A stretch of 64,000 bases of DNA from Hasllibacter halocynthiae (GCF_003003095.1 NZ_PVTT01000001.1:1054001-1118000); one strand, 5' to 3'; numbered from the stretch's first letter, positions 42,299-50,578 are shown. Numbers and translations are program-made. The notes: a model not told the origin generated them from the letters alone.

Positions 42299-44014
42299 AT
42301 GGCCGACACCACGCCGCAGGACGTCGACGAGCAGGGGCTGAGGCCGCCCGCCGGCGACGCCGCCCCGATCGAGACCGACTACGAGGTCGGCCAGGACAAC
42401 ATCGAGACGTCCATCGGCCGGGTCGATCTGGACATCCACAACCCCGTCTTCGTGATCTCGGCCGTCTCCGTGGTGGTCTTCACGGCCCTCGCCATGGCGC
42501 TCCCCGATCAGGCCGCGGCCGTCTTCGGCACCCTGCGGCCCTGGCTGACGGCGACCTTCGACTGGTTCTTCCTCTCGGCGGCCAACGTCTTCGTCGTGTT
42601 CTGCCTCGCGTTGATCGTCTCGCCCTACGGGTCGGTCCGCCTCGGCGGGTCCGAGGCGCGGCCCGACTACGGCTATCCCGGCTGGCTCGCGATGCTGTTC
42701 GCGGCCGGCATGGGGATCGGGCTGATGTTCTATGGCGTCTCCGAACCCATGAGCCACTACACCGCCGCCCTGGGCGGCACCGCCTTGGAGGGCGAGGCCC
42801 GCACCGACTGGTCCCCCCTCGCCGGCGCATCCGGGAACCAGGCCGAGGCCGCGCGCCTCGGGATGGCGGCGACGATCTTCCACTGGGGCCTGCACCCGTG
42901 GGCGATCTACGCCGTCGTGGCGCTGGCGCTCGCGCTCTTCTCCTACAACAAGGGGCTGCCGCTCACGATCCGCTCGGCCTTCTACCCCATCCTGGGCGAG
43001 CGGGTCTGGGGCTGGTGGGGCCACGTCATCGACACGCTGGCGGTCTTCGCCACGCTCTTCGGCCTTGCGACCTCGCTGGGGATCGGGGCGCAGCAGGCGG
43101 CCTCGGGGCTGACCTTCCTCTTCGGCTCCGGCTCGGCGGAGGAGGGGACGCGCGCCTTCCTCGGGATGCCCTACGGCAACCAGGATCAGGCGGCGAACTC
43201 GACCGCGCTCCTCGTGCTGCTGATCGTCCTCATCACCGGCTTCGCCCTCTTCTCCGTGCTCAGGGGCCTCGACGGCGGCGTGAAGATCCTCTCGGAGGTG
43301 AACATGGGGCTCGCCGCCCTTCTGCTTCTCTTCGTCCTCGTGGTCGGCCCGACCGGGCTGCTGCTCGCGGGCTTCGGCGACAGCCTCCTGGCCTACCTGC
43401 GGAACCTTCCGGCCCTCGCGAACCCCTTCGGACGCGAGGACGTGAACTTCTCGCAAGGGTGGACGGCGTTCTACTGGGCCTGGTGGATCTCCTGGTCGCC
43501 CTTCGTGGGCATGTTCATCGCCCGCGTCTCGCGCGGCCGCACCGTGCGCGAGTTCGTGATCGCCGTGCTCCTCGTGCCGTCCCTCGTCTGCGTCCTCTGG
43601 ATGAGCGTCTTCGGGGGCACCGCGATCTTCCAGTTCTCCGAGACGGGCTACGCCGGCGTGGCCGACGCCCCGCTGGAGCTGCAGCTCTTCGCGATGCTCG
43701 CCGAGCTGCCGCTGGCGCAGATCACGTCGCTGCTGGGGATCGTCCTGGTGATCGTGTTCTTCGTCACCTCGTCGGACTCGGGCTCGATCGTGATCGACAC
43801 GATCACCGCGGGCGGCAAGATCGACGCGCCGGTGCCGCAGCGGGTGTTCTGGTGCACCTTCGAGGGCGCGATCGCCGTCGCGCTCCTGCTGGGCGGTGGG
43901 CTCGCCTCGCTGCAGGCCATGGTCGTCTCGACCGGCCTGCCCTTCACGATCGTCCTGCTGCTGATGTGTTGGGCAATCCTCAAGGGCCTCGCGTCCGAGC
44001 GGAAGGCCCAGTGA
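42299..44014 (+). CDS. BCCT family transporter (betaine/choline/carnitine type)
   Basis: A 571-residue inner-membrane protein with twelve likely helices. BCCT motifs are MGIGLMFYGVSEPMSHY, HWGLHPWAIYAVVALALALFSYNKGLPLTIRS and the Trp-rich FYWAWWISWSPFVGMFIARVSRGRT, with FFVTSSDSGSIVIDTITAGG. The N-terminal 45 residues are acidic and polar. BCCT proteins import quaternary amines such as glycine betaine or DMSP with Na+ or H+; exact substrate is unknown. Its position between ilvB and ilvH, bounded by hairpins, is unusual. The start at 42299 follows GGAAAGGCAG. Confidence 0.9.
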   Translation: MADTTPQDVDEQGLRPPAGDAAPIETDYEVGQDNIETSIGRVDLDIHNPVFVISAVSVVVFTALAMALPDQAAAVFGTLRPWLTATFDWFFLSAANVFVVFCLALIVSPYGSVRLGGSEARPDYGYPGWLAMLFAAGMGIGLMFYGVSEPMSHYTAALGGTALEGEARTDWSPLAGASGNQAEAARLGMAATIFHWGLHPWAIYAVVALALALFSYNKGLPLTIRSAFYPILGERVWGWWGHVIDTLAVFATLFGLATSLGIGAQQAASGLTFLFGSGSAEEGTRAFLGMPYGNQDQAANSTALLVLLIVLITGFALFSVLRGLDGGVKILSEVNMGLAALLLLFVLVVGPTGLLLAGFGDSLLAYLRNLPALANPFGREDVNFSQGWTAFYWAWWISWSPFVGMFIARVSRGRTVREFVIAVLLVPSLVCVLWMSVFGGTAIFQFSETGYAGVADAPLELQLFAMLAELPLAQITSLLGIVLVIVFFVTSSDSGSIVIDTITAGGKIDAPVPQRVFWCTFEGAIAVALLLGGGLASLQAMVVSTGLPFTIVLLLMCWAILKGLASERKAQ

Positions 44015-44020
44015 TCCCTC

Positions 44021-44046
44021 GGCGGCGCCCTTCCGGGGGCGCCGCC
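44021..44046 (+). terminator. Hairpin between BCCT gene and ilvH
   Basis: A perfect 10-bp stem GGCGGCGCCC/GGGCGCCGCC with loop TTCCGG; no T-run follows. It may stabilise the BCCT mRNA 3' end or pause polymerase. ilvH starts only 38 bases later, so a strong promoter between them is hard to place. Confidence 0.4.
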
Positions 44047-44084
44047 GACTTGACCCGCGCCCCGGGCCGGGCGCAGATGCACCC

Positions 44085-44654
44085 ATGTCAGCGCTGAAGA
44101 TCGAACCCGGCTCCACCAGCCATTCCGCCTACGACCTGCGCGCGGGCTACGAGGCCCGGGACGAGCGGCACACCCTCGCGGTGATCGTCGACAACGAGGC
44201 GGGGGTCCTCGCCCGCGTCATCGGCCTCTTCTCCGGCCGCGGCTACAACATCGAGAGCCTGACGGTCGCCGAGGTGGACCACGAGGGGCACCGCTCGCGC
44301 ATCACCATCGTGACCACCGGCACGCCCCAGATCATCGAGCAGATCAAGGCCCAGCTCGGCCGCATCGTCCCCGTCCACGAGGTCCACGACCTGACCGTCG
44401 ACGGCCCCTCCGTCGAGCGCGAGCTCGCGCTCTTCAAGGTGGCGGGAACGGGCGACAAGCGGGTCGAGATGCTGCGCCTCGCGGACGTGTTCCGCGCCAA
44501 CGTCGTCGATTCGACCCTCGAGTCCTTCATCTTCGAGGTGGTCGGCACGCCTCAGAAGATAGACGCCTTCGCCGACCTCGTGCGCCCCCTCGGCCTCGCC
44601 GAGATGGCCCGTACCGGCGTCGCCGCCCTCTCCCGCGGCTCGGCCGCGGTCTGA
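44085..44654 (+). CDS. ilvH: Acetolactate synthase small (regulatory) subunit
   Basis: A 189-residue protein (also ilvN). The N-terminal ACT domain, about residues 28-105, has HTLAVIVDNEAGVLARVIGLFSGRGYNIESLTVAEVD, and the C-terminal ALS_ss domain has ERELALFKVAG and RANVVDSTLESFIFEVVGTPQKIDAFADLVRPLG. It activates IlvB and confers feedback inhibition by valine. Promoter coupling to ilvB is unclear because of the intervening BCCT gene and hairpins. Confidence 0.94.
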   Translation: MSALKIEPGSTSHSAYDLRAGYEARDERHTLAVIVDNEAGVLARVIGLFSGRGYNIESLTVAEVDHEGHRSRITIVTTGTPQIIEQIKAQLGRIVPVHEVHDLTVDGPSVERELALFKVAGTGDKRVEMLRLADVFRANVVDSTLESFIFEVVGTPQKIDAFADLVRPLGLAEMARTGVAALSRGSAAV

Positions 44655-44660
44655 GAACGA

Positions 44661-44692
44661 AGAAAGGGGCCGCCCGAGGGCGACCCCTTCTT
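44661..44692. terminator. Bidirectional terminator between ilvH and the EF-hand gene
   Basis: AGAAAGGGGCCGCCC-GAG-GGGCGACCCCTTCTT folds with a single mismatch. It is A-rich on the left and T-rich on the right, so it can serve both the plus-strand ilvH and the minus-strand gene ending at 44711. Confidence 0.75.
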
Positions 44693-44710
44693 CAATCCGT
44701 CATCCGCCGA

Positions 44711-45259
44711 TCAACGGTTCAGGATCACGATCGCGTCGTCGGAGTAGAGCTCCGTGAAGTCGAGGCGATTGTCGTCGTTCACGTCCATGTCCTGATAGTC
44801 CGCCTGCTCGAGGCCCGGGAAGTAGGGCGTCAGCTCGGCATACTCGACGAAGCCGCTATCGTTGGCATCGACGGTCTCGCGATCGATGATGCCCTCGAGC
44901 ATCGGGACGTCCGTGATGATCACGTTCGACTCGATCTCTGCCGGCAGACCCGGCTGCAGGTCGTCCGCCGCGATGGCCGTCGCGTTCTCACCGTTGATGA
45001 GGACGTTGTTGCCGTAGCGGGCCAGGATGTCCTGCGCTTCGCTTGTGTCGTACTCGCGCGAGTCGAGGCGGTTGTCGTCGTTGATGTCCATGTCGTTGAA
45101 GAACACGGGGTCGAAACGGGGCCAGATCGACTCGATTTCGGCGAGGCTGATGAAGCCGTCATCGTCGATGTCGGCGGCCTCGAATTCGATGAAGCGGTCG
45201 GTGTCGGCGAAGGCCGCCGTGCTGGCGAGGATCGCGGCGGTGGCGAGAATGCGTTTCAT
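44711..45259 (-). CDS. Secreted EF-hand calcium-binding protein
   Basis: A 182-residue exported protein (signal MKRILATAAILASTAAFA). It has four EF-hand loops: DIDDDGFISLAE, DINDDNRLDSRE, DANDSGFVEYAE and DVNDDNRLDFTE, arranged as two pairs about 100 residues apart. Pro-Gly motifs such as YFPGLEQADYQDMDVNDD repeat between copies and also occur in the next gene (SYPGLQQ), showing common ancestry. Ca2+ binding is almost certain; role (buffering, matrix, signalling) is unknown. Its own unit, with a terminator at 44661. Confidence 0.85.
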   Translation of the reverse strand: MKRILATAAILASTAAFADTDRFIEFEAADIDDDGFISLAEIESIWPRFDPVFFNDMDINDDNRLDSREYDTSEAQDILARYGNNVLINGENATAIAADDLQPGLPAEIESNVIITDVPMLEGIIDRETVDANDSGFVEYAELTPYFPGLEQADYQDMDVNDDNRLDFTELYSDDAIVILNR

Positions 45260-45401
45260 ATGCGTCGTCCTTTCAGAAGTGCGTGTGCGACGGCTCGCTA
45301 AAGCCGTTGCACCTACAATGCCGCCCGGCGGACATGGGTTCCTGATGGATAACAGATACTTGAACGATCATCCCAAGCGATGGCGGCCATCCGACGCGAG
45401 C

Positions 45402-45428
45402 GGGCCGCCCCAACTTCGGGGGCGGCCC
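45402..45428 (-). terminator. Hairpin downstream of the second EF-hand gene
   Basis: A perfect 10-bp stem, GGGCCGCCCC/GGGGCGGCCC, 31 bases past the end of the gene at 45459. No T-run follows on the minus strand, so termination strength is uncertain. Confidence 0.45.
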
Positions 45429-45458
45429 TCAGGATCTTGGCGTCGGTGCCCTTCAGGA

Positions 45459-45905
45459 TCAGTACCGGTTCAGCTCCGCCTGCACCTCGTCGGCGTAAAG
45501 CTCGTTCGCATCGACGAGGCCATCGCCATTGGCGTCGATCCGGCCGTAATAGCCCTGCTGCAGTCCGGGGTAGGACCGCTCCAGCTCGTCGTAGGACACG
45601 AGGCCGTCGCCGTCCGCGTCGATCACCCGGATCCCGACCACGTTCGCATCGGCCGGTTCATAGCGGGACAGCACCGTCTGCGCCTCGGGGGCGACCAGCT
45701 CGGACGCGTCGATCCGGTTGTCGTCGTTGGTGTCCACGTCGTCGAAGAAGACGCGCTGCAGCCCGGGGTAGGACGCCCGAAGCTCGCCGAACGAGGCGAA
45801 GCCGTCGCCGTTCAGATCGACGTCGGCGATGTCTTGGACGGCGTGGGCGGCGGTCCCGGCGAGGGCGGCGGCCGCCGCGGCGGCGAGGATGGAGAGACGG
45901 GTCAT
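45459..45905 (-). CDS. Secreted EF-hand calcium-binding protein (paralogue)
   Basis: A 148-residue exported protein (signal MTRLSILAAAAAAALAGTAAHA). Four EF loops are visible: DLNGDGFASFGE, DTNDDNRIDASE, DADGDGLVSYDE and DANGDGLVDANE. The inter-loop SYPGLQRVFFDD and SYPGLQQGYYGRI echo the neighbour at 44711. Closer to the canonical DxDGDG form than the neighbour. The two genes are in the same direction, 199 bases apart, and probably arose by duplication; they have separate hairpin terminators. Confidence 0.85.
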   Translation of the reverse strand: MTRLSILAAAAAAALAGTAAHAVQDIADVDLNGDGFASFGELRASYPGLQRVFFDDVDTNDDNRIDASELVAPEAQTVLSRYEPADANVVGIRVIDADGDGLVSYDELERSYPGLQQGYYGRIDANGDGLVDANELYADEVQAELNRY

Positions 45906-46015
45906 AATGGACGATCCTTCTTCTGCGTGCGTTCGCCCCTCAACCCGAACCCCCGGAGGGAAGGTTCCGCCCGCGCCTTTCGGCCCGCGCCGCGTCGCAA
46001 GGCCCCGGCGCCCCC

Positions 46016-46792
46016 TCAGCGGCCTTCGAAGGCCGGGGGGCGCTTCTCGGCGAAGGCCACGACGCCTTCCTTGAAGTCCCGCGTTGCGCCCATTCGGCCC
46101 TGCACCCGCGCCTCCAGCGCAAGCTGATCCTCCAGCCCGTTGCCCCAGGCGCCCCGGATCGCCTCCTTCACGCCGCGATAGGCTTCCGTCGGGCCGCAGG
46201 CGAGGTGCCGGGCCCGGTCCCACCAGTGCTGGGCGAACCCCTCGTCGGGGACGGCCTCCCAGATCAGGCCCATCCGGTCGGCCTCCCCCGCCGTGACCTT
46301 GTCCGCGAAGAGGGCCATGCCCATCGCCTTCGCCGCGCCCACCTGCCGGGGCAGCCACCACGTGCCGCCCGCATCCGGTATCAGCCCGATCCGCGTGAAG
46401 GCCTGGATGAACACCGCCCCCTCGGCCGCGATCACCACGTCGGCCGCCAGCGCCAGGTTCGCCCCGGCCCCAGCCGCCGGCCCGTTCACGGCGGCGATCG
46501 TGGGCACCCGGCAGTCGAAGATCGCCCGCAGCATGGGCACGTACTCGTCCCGCAGAGTCCGCTCGAGGTCGATGTTGGCCACGTTCGCCCGGTCGCCCAA
46601 GTCCTGCCCCGAGCAGAACGCCCGCCCCTGCCCGGTGATCACCAGGCACCGCGCCTCGCGCTCGGCGGCCTTCACGGCATGGGTGATCTCGGCGCGCATC
46701 TGCGTGGACAGCGCGTTCATCACGTCGGGCCGGGCGAGCGTCAGGATGGCCACGTCCTCGCGCACCGCGTACTTGATCGCCTGGTATTCCAT
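46016..46792 (-). CDS. Enoyl-CoA hydratase/isomerase family protein (PaaG-like)
   Basis: A 258-residue crotonase-fold enzyme. It has ILTLARPDVMNALSTQMRAEI at the N-terminus, RAFCSGQDLGDRA, and the oxyanion-hole NGPAAGAGANLALAADVVIA. FTRIGLIPDAGGTWWLPRQVG follows, where Asp sits as in PaaG 1,2-epoxyphenylacetyl-CoA isomerases. A phenylacetate role is therefore suggested, but no other paa genes are here. The start at 46792 matches the usual N-terminus; an ATG at 46822 would overlap the 43-residue gene by ATGA and couple it to the lysis genes upstream. Confidence 0.85.
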   Translation of the reverse strand: MEYQAIKYAVREDVAILTLARPDVMNALSTQMRAEITHAVKAAEREARCLVITGQGRAFCSGQDLGDRANVANIDLERTLRDEYVPMLRAIFDCRVPTIAAVNGPAAGAGANLALAADVVIAAEGAVFIQAFTRIGLIPDAGGTWWLPRQVGAAKAMGMALFADKVTAGEADRMGLIWEAVPDEGFAQHWWDRARHLACGPTEAYRGVKEAIRGAWGNGLEDQLALEARVQGRMGATRDFKEGVVAFAEKRPPAFEGR

Positions 46793-46818
46793 CCGCCCGC
46801 CCCGCTGAACCGCTCCGT

Positions 46819-46950
46819 TCATTCCCTGCCACGCCCCGCCCTCGTTGGCGAGGCCGAACGCAGCGTCTGCGCCGCCCTCTCCGCCGCGCGCCGCTGCGCC
46901 TCGGCCTCGGCCTTCAGGGCCTGCCCGGTCAGCCGCTTCCACAGGGTCAT
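46819..46950 (-). CDS. 43-residue basic protein in the lysis gene cluster
   Basis: A tiny gene MTLWKRLTGQALKAEAEAQR..., an amphipathic Ala/Arg/Glu-rich helix followed by a basic tail ending GRGRE. Its ATG overlaps the stop of the 57-residue membrane protein (ATGA) and its TGA overlaps a possible paaG-like start (ATGA). This double coupling is the main evidence that it is translated. No family is recognised. Confidence 0.55.
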   Translation of the reverse strand: MTLWKRLTGQALKAEAEAQRRAAERAAQTLRSASPTRAGRGRE

Positions 46951-47120
46951 CGCATCCGCTCCCGCACCGTGACCGACAGCTCGGTCAGCACCTCCGAATT
47001 GCGGCGAAGCGCCTCGCGCACCGCCGCCTCCTTCTGCAGGTCCCGCCAGAGCAGGAAGAACACCAGCGCCACCCAGGGCCCCCCCTCGGCCAGGGCGGCG
47101 ATCCAGAACCCCTCACCCAT
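46947..47120 (-). CDS. 57-residue membrane protein after the holin
   Basis: MGEGFWIAALAEGGPWVALV then FFLLWRDLQKEAAVREALRR: one hydrophobic helix (about residues 5-25) and a charged amphipathic tail. Its start overlaps the holin end by eight bases. The shape is that of a small accessory holin/antiholin or spanin-like component, which is inference; no family is recognised. Confidence 0.65.
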   Translation of the reverse strand: MGEGFWIAALAEGGPWVALVFFLLWRDLQKEAAVREALRRNSEVLTELSVTVRERMR

Positions 47121-47589
47121 CGCGCCATTCCTCCAGGGCGGCGTTGGGGCGGGGACGGGCCGCCGCGATGGCACGCCCCGCGGCCAGCGTCTCCGCGATC
47201 GACCGGCGGAACTCCTGCGCGCGGGTCTGGTGGCGGGCGCCGAAGTAGAACGACACGATCGCCCCCATCAGCCACCACAAGGGCTCGGGCACCAGCGCGA
47301 TCCCGGCCATGCGCGCGGCGAACCATTCGGGCGCCCACATCGCCGACACGAAGAGGCCCAGCGTCCCCAGCGCCATCGCCGGGCGCGGCAGGCGGTTCAC
47401 CCCGTCCATCACCCGGTCGAAGAGGCCCCGCCCGCCCCGGAACTCCGCCCCGAACTGCGCGAGGCTCTCCATCCGTCCCTCGTGCGCCCGCACGCCCGCC
47501 CCTTCGGCGTTCTCGCGGAAGACCTCCGCGACCTCGCGCAGCCCGTCCCGCCCGAAGACCAGGTCCAGCACCCTCCCGATCAGCCCCAT
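47113..47589 (-). CDS. Holin of the 3-TM, gene-transfer-agent release type
   Basis: A 158-residue membrane protein. A soluble amphipathic N-terminus (MGLIGRVLDLVFGRDGLREVAEVFRENAEG) is followed by three hydrophobic stretches at about 71-86, 89-100 and 104-118 (AMALGTLGLFVSAMW, WLMGAIVSFYFGARHQ). This is the layout of the 'holin of 3TMs, for gene-transfer release' family, exemplified by Rhodobacter capsulatus GTA lysis. Holins permeabilise the inner membrane so that the endolysin reaches the wall. The start overlaps the end of the endolysin gene by ten bases. Confidence 0.85.
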   Translation of the reverse strand: MGLIGRVLDLVFGRDGLREVAEVFRENAEGAGVRAHEGRMESLAQFGAEFRGGRGLFDRVMDGVNRLPRPAMALGTLGLFVSAMWAPEWFAARMAGIALVPEPLWWLMGAIVSFYFGARHQTRAQEFRRSIAETLAAGRAIAAARPRPNAALEEWRDG

Positions 47590-48188
47590 CCCGCGACCCT
47601 CTCCCGATGCTCGGCGGACGTCAGGCGGAAGCGCTCGGCCACGAACTCCTCCGCGCGCAGGATCCAGCCGCCCTTGCCGCCGTCCCTTCGCCGCGCGAAC
47701 TTCCGCAACCGGGGCCGCCGGCGCGCCAGGGCGTAGTACCATTCCCGCCGGGCGATGCCGTAGGCGTCCGCCAGATGCGCCGGGGCGCGGGCCAGCGCCC
47801 GGTGCGCCGCGCCCGCCGTGAGGGGCCCGATGATCCCGTCCACGACCAGGGGCTCGCCCATCTCGGTCAGCAGCTCCTGCAGCACGCGCACCGCCGCCGA
47901 CCCCGCGTTGACGTAGAAGTCGAAGACGGACGGCCTCAGCGCCTCGGGCAGCAGGGCGATCCCCGGCCTGTCGTGATACTCCCTCACGAAGATGGCGGCG
48001 GCCCGCTCTGGCGTCATCGCGCGCACGTCCGCCACGCCAACCCGGCCGTCCCCCGTCAGGTCCAGTCCCAGCCTCCGCAACGTCCCCACGGTGACGCCGT
48101 GCTTGGTCGCGCCGCCCGGATCGTCCGGGTCGTCCACGAACCCGCCCTCCCGGCGCACGATGTCCCTTGCGATCCCCGATACGTCCAT
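47580..48188 (-). CDS. Endolysin, glycoside hydrolase 108 (gene-transfer-agent release type)
   Basis: A 202-residue peptidoglycan hydrolase without signal peptide. The GH108 signature has catalytic E14 in VRREGGFVDDPDDPGGATKHGVT, then LRRLGLDLTGDGRV and FVREYHDRPGIALLPEALRPSVFDFYVNAG. The C-terminal peptidoglycan-binding region has GIIGPLTAGAAHRAL and GWILRAEEFVAERFR. With the holin next to it, it corresponds to the endolysin/holin pair that releases GTA particles in Rhodobacterales; a prophage remnant is the alternative, but no other phage gene is near. The start at 48188 is preceded, 46 nt upstream, by a CtrA-like box. Confidence 0.87.
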   Translation of the reverse strand: MDVSGIARDIVRREGGFVDDPDDPGGATKHGVTVGTLRRLGLDLTGDGRVGVADVRAMTPERAAAIFVREYHDRPGIALLPEALRPSVFDFYVNAGSAAVRVLQELLTEMGEPLVVDGIIGPLTAGAAHRALARAPAHLADAYGIARREWYYALARRRPRLRKFARRRDGGKGGWILRAEEFVAERFRLTSAEHRERVAGWG

Positions 48189-48234
48189 CTCCGCCCCCAC
48201 GGCTGCCCGTGCGAGGAAGGATGCCCGCCGGAGG

Positions 48235-48249
48235 TTAACGGCGGCCGAA
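48235..48249 (-). promoter_or_regulatory. CtrA-like box at the endolysin-holin operon
   Basis: The minus strand reads TTCGGCCGCCGTTAA followed by CC. The right half GTTAACC is a perfect CtrA half-site; the left half has two mismatches. It lies 46 nt before the endolysin ATG. GTA lysis genes of R. capsulatus are known to be CtrA-dependent, which supports function. Confidence 0.55.
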
Positions 48250-48266
48250 CGCACCGTACGGTGCCC

Positions 48267-48710
48267 TCAGCCCTCCTCGCCCCCGCGATAGACCCCCTGC
48301 TCGCGCAGGGCGTCCGCGACCTCGCGGGGCATGTAGGTCTCGTCATGGCGGGCCAGCAGCTCCGACGCGGTGAACACCCCGTCCTCCAGCCGCCCCAGGG
48401 CGACCACCCCCTCGCCTTCGCGGAAGAGGTCGGGCGTGATCCCGGTGTAGCTGACGCGCACCGCCGCGCCCCCGTCGGTCACGTCGAACACCACCGTCTC
48501 GCCCTGGCTGACGAGGGTTCCCTCGGCCACCAGCCCGCCCACGCGGAACACCTCCGAAGGCGGCGGCGGCGCCTCGGCCACCTGCGAGGGCGAGCGGAAG
48601 AACGAGATCCCGTCCCGCATCGCGTAGCCCACCAGCGCGGTCGAGGCCGCCAACAGCACGACCGCCAGCGCGATCACCTGTATCCGCCGTGTCTTCTTCA
48701 ACGATCTCAT
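48267..48710 (-). CDS. ccmE: Cytochrome c maturation haem chaperone CcmE
   Basis: A 147-residue membrane-anchored periplasmic protein. The N-terminal anchor is at about residues 10-29 ([20 protein letters not shown]), then comes an OB-fold with [23 protein letters not shown]. The covalent haem His is H122 with Y126 ([11 protein letters not shown]). CcmE accepts haem from CcmABCD and passes it to CcmF for attachment to apocytochromes, such as the di-haem peroxidase at 9122. Its start overlaps the argC stop by ATGA, an arrangement seen in other Rhodobacteraceae. Confidence 0.95.
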   Translation of the reverse strand: MRSLKKTRRIQVIALAVVLLAASTALVGYAMRDGISFFRSPSQVAEAPPPPSEVFRVGGLVAEGTLVSQGETVVFDVTDGGAAVRVSYTGITPDLFREGEGVVALGRLEDGVFTASELLARHDETYMPREVADALREQGVYRGGEEG

Positions 48711-49729
48711 GGGAATACCGGGACGACTTCAAGTCCCGCCTCCTCTGGCAGCCCCAGCATCAGGTTGGCGTTCTGGATCGCCTGCCCGCTCGATCCCTTC
48801 GCCAGGTTGTCGAGGGCGCCGACCACCAGCGCCCGACCCGGAACCCGGTCCTCCGCGACCCCGATCTTGCAGAGGTTCGACCCCCGCACCGACATGGTCG
48901 AGGGCAGCCCCTCGGGCATCACGTGGACGAACCGTTCGCCCTCGTAGGCGGCCTCCAGGGCGTTCCGAACCTCTCGCGCGTCGCCCTTCACGTAGGCCGT
49001 CGCCAGGATGCCCCTGTTCATCGGCACGAGATGCGGCGTGAACCGGATACGGACGTCACGCCCGGCGGCCAGCGACAGCTCCTGGTCGAACTCGCCCAGG
49101 TGCCGGTGCGTCCCCCCGTAGCCATAGGCCGACGCGCCCTCGGCCAGCTCGGCGTAGAGCAGCCGCTCCGTCGCCGAACGCCCCGCCCCCGTGGGCCCGC
49201 ATTTCAGGTCGAGGATCAGATCGTCCGGGTCCGCCACCCCGGCGGCCACGAGGGGGCGCAGCACGAAGAGCCCGCACATCGCATTGCAACCCGTGCCCGC
49301 GACCAGCCGGGCCTTGGAAATCTCGTCCCGATAGACCTCCGTCAGCCCGTAGACCGCTTCGGGCTGCACCTCCGGGGCGAGGTGTTGCGTGCCGTACCAC
49401 CTCTCGTACTCCGCAGGATCGCGCAGACGGAAGTCGGCCGACAGGTCCACGACCTTAAGGTCGCGCGGGAAGTCCTTGATGACGCTCTGGCTCGTCCTGT
49501 GCGGCAGCGCGCAGAAAACCAGGTCCAGCGCGGAGAGGTCGATTTCCTCGATCTTAACCAGTTCGGGAAGATCGAGATGGTCGAGATGCGGGAACACCTT
49601 CTCGATCGGCCGCCCCGCCTTCGAGTTGGCCGAGAGGGCCCCGATGCGAATCGACGGATGCCCCGCCAGCAGCCGGATCAGCTCGGCCCCCGTGTAGCCG
49701 GAGGCGCCCAGGATGGCGACGTTCTTCAT
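48707..49729 (-). CDS. argC: N-acetyl-gamma-glutamyl-phosphate reductase
   Basis: A 340-residue cytosolic NADPH enzyme, third step of arginine synthesis. It has [22 protein letters not shown] at the N-terminus, [11 protein letters not shown], and the catalytic Cys C148 in [11 protein letters not shown]. The usual context is NPGCYPT, so the flanking residues differ from the common form. [25 protein letters not shown] and [16 protein letters not shown] are further landmarks. If the atypical Cys loop reflected a different substrate (LysY-like), neighbours give no support; ArgC is preferred. Followed by ccmE with ATGA overlap; murI is 39 bases upstream in the same direction. Confidence 0.9.
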   Translation of the reverse strand: MKNVAILGASGYTGAELIRLLAGHPSIRIGALSANSKAGRPIEKVFPHLDHLDLPELVKIEEIDLSALDLVFCALPHRTSQSVIKDFPRDLKVVDLSADFRLRDPAEYERWYGTQHLAPEVQPEAVYGLTEVYRDEISKARLVAGTGCNAMCGLFVLRPLVAAGVADPDDLILDLKCGPTGAGRSATERLLYAELAEGASAYGYGGTHRHLGEFDQELSLAAGRDVRIRFTPHLVPMNRGILATAYVKGDAREVRNALEAAYEGERFVHVMPEGLPSTMSVRGSNLCKIGVAEDRVPGRALVVGALDNLAKGSSGQAIQNANLMLGLPEEAGLEVVPVFP

Positions 49730-49768
49730 CGTGCTCGAACCTATGTGGGAAACGGGGAAACGGAAGGC

Positions 49769-50578
49769 TCACGCGCCCTCGAACCGCACCTCGCGCTTCA
49801 GGAACCGGGTCGCGTGGTCCGCGACCCTGCGCGGATCGCCCGTCGTGACGAACCCCCCCTCGCCCGTGCCGCCCATACCCGGATGCCGCCCGAGGTAGTT
49901 CGCCAGCGATTCGGCCACCAGCGCGGGCTGCGACAGCACCCGGCAGCCCTCCGGCAGCGCGTCGCGGAAGACGTCCTCGACCAGCGGGTAGTGCGTGCAC
50001 CCCAGCACGGCCGCGTCCGGCCCCGGCATCTTCCTGAGCAGCGCGTCGACATGGCTGCGGACGAGGGCCTCGGCCAGGATCATGTCCCCCTCCTCGATCG
50101 CGTCCACCACGCCCCCGCAAGCCTGCGCCTCCACGTCCACGCCCACGGCGCGGAACGCCAGCTCGCGCTGGAACGCGCGGGAGGCCACGGTGGCGGGCGT
50201 CGCGAAGAGGGCGACGTGCCGCGCCCCCACCTCCCGCGGGGGCGAGTTGTCGCCCCAGTCCCGTTCGGTCAGCGCCTCGATGAGTGGCACGAACACCCCC
50301 AAGACCCGCTTGCCCTCCGGCACCCCCGCCTCCTGCATCCGGCGCAGCGCCGCGGCGCTCGCGGTGTTGCAGGCCAGCACGACCAGATCGCAGCCCCGTC
50401 CCCACAGGTCCCGGACGGCGCCGTCCGTCAGGTGGAAGATGTCCTCGGCGTCGCGCACCCCGTAAGGCGCGTTGGCGCTGTCTGCGTAGTAGAGGAAGGG
50501 CGTGTCCGGCAGCGCCCTCTCGGCCTCGGCCAGCACGGTCAGCCCGCCCAGCCCGCTATCGAAAACGCCAACCGCCAT
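49769..50578 (-). CDS. murI: Glutamate racemase
   Basis: A 269-residue cofactor-independent racemase supplying D-glutamate for peptidoglycan. [14 protein letters not shown] (D7, S8), C70 in [13 protein letters not shown] and C194 in [12 protein letters not shown] form the catalytic pair and its environment. Same direction as argC-ccmE, 39 bases upstream, so probably in one unit with them. The start at 50578 gives the standard N-terminal strand. Confidence 0.95.
   Translation of the reverse strand: MAVGVFDSGLGGLTVLAEAERALPDTPFLYYADSANAPYGVRDAEDIFHLTDGAVRDLWGRGCDLVVLACNTASAAALRRMQEAGVPEGKRVLGVFVPLIEALTERDWGDNSPPREVGARHVALFATPATVASRAFQRELAFRAVGVDVEAQACGGVVDAIEEGDMILAEALVRSHVDALLRKMPGPDAAVLGCTHYPLVEDVFRDALPEGCRVLSQPALVAESLANYLGRHPGMGGTGEGGFVTTGDPRRVADHATRFLKREVRFEGA

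Noticed and set aside
46793-46942. A longer N-terminus for the enoyl-CoA hydratase
   Set aside because: The added residues are low-complexity and overlap the better-supported 43-residue gene in another frame; only the ATG at 46822 remains a real alternative.
47113-48188. Prophage remnant
   Set aside because: Only endolysin, holin and tiny genes are present, with no integrase, capsid or tail genes and no att-like repeats; the GTA-release explanation fits better.
50128-50145. GC-rich palindromic stretches inside coding sequences (here in murI and many others)
   Set aside because: They are inside well-supported coding regions and expected from base composition.
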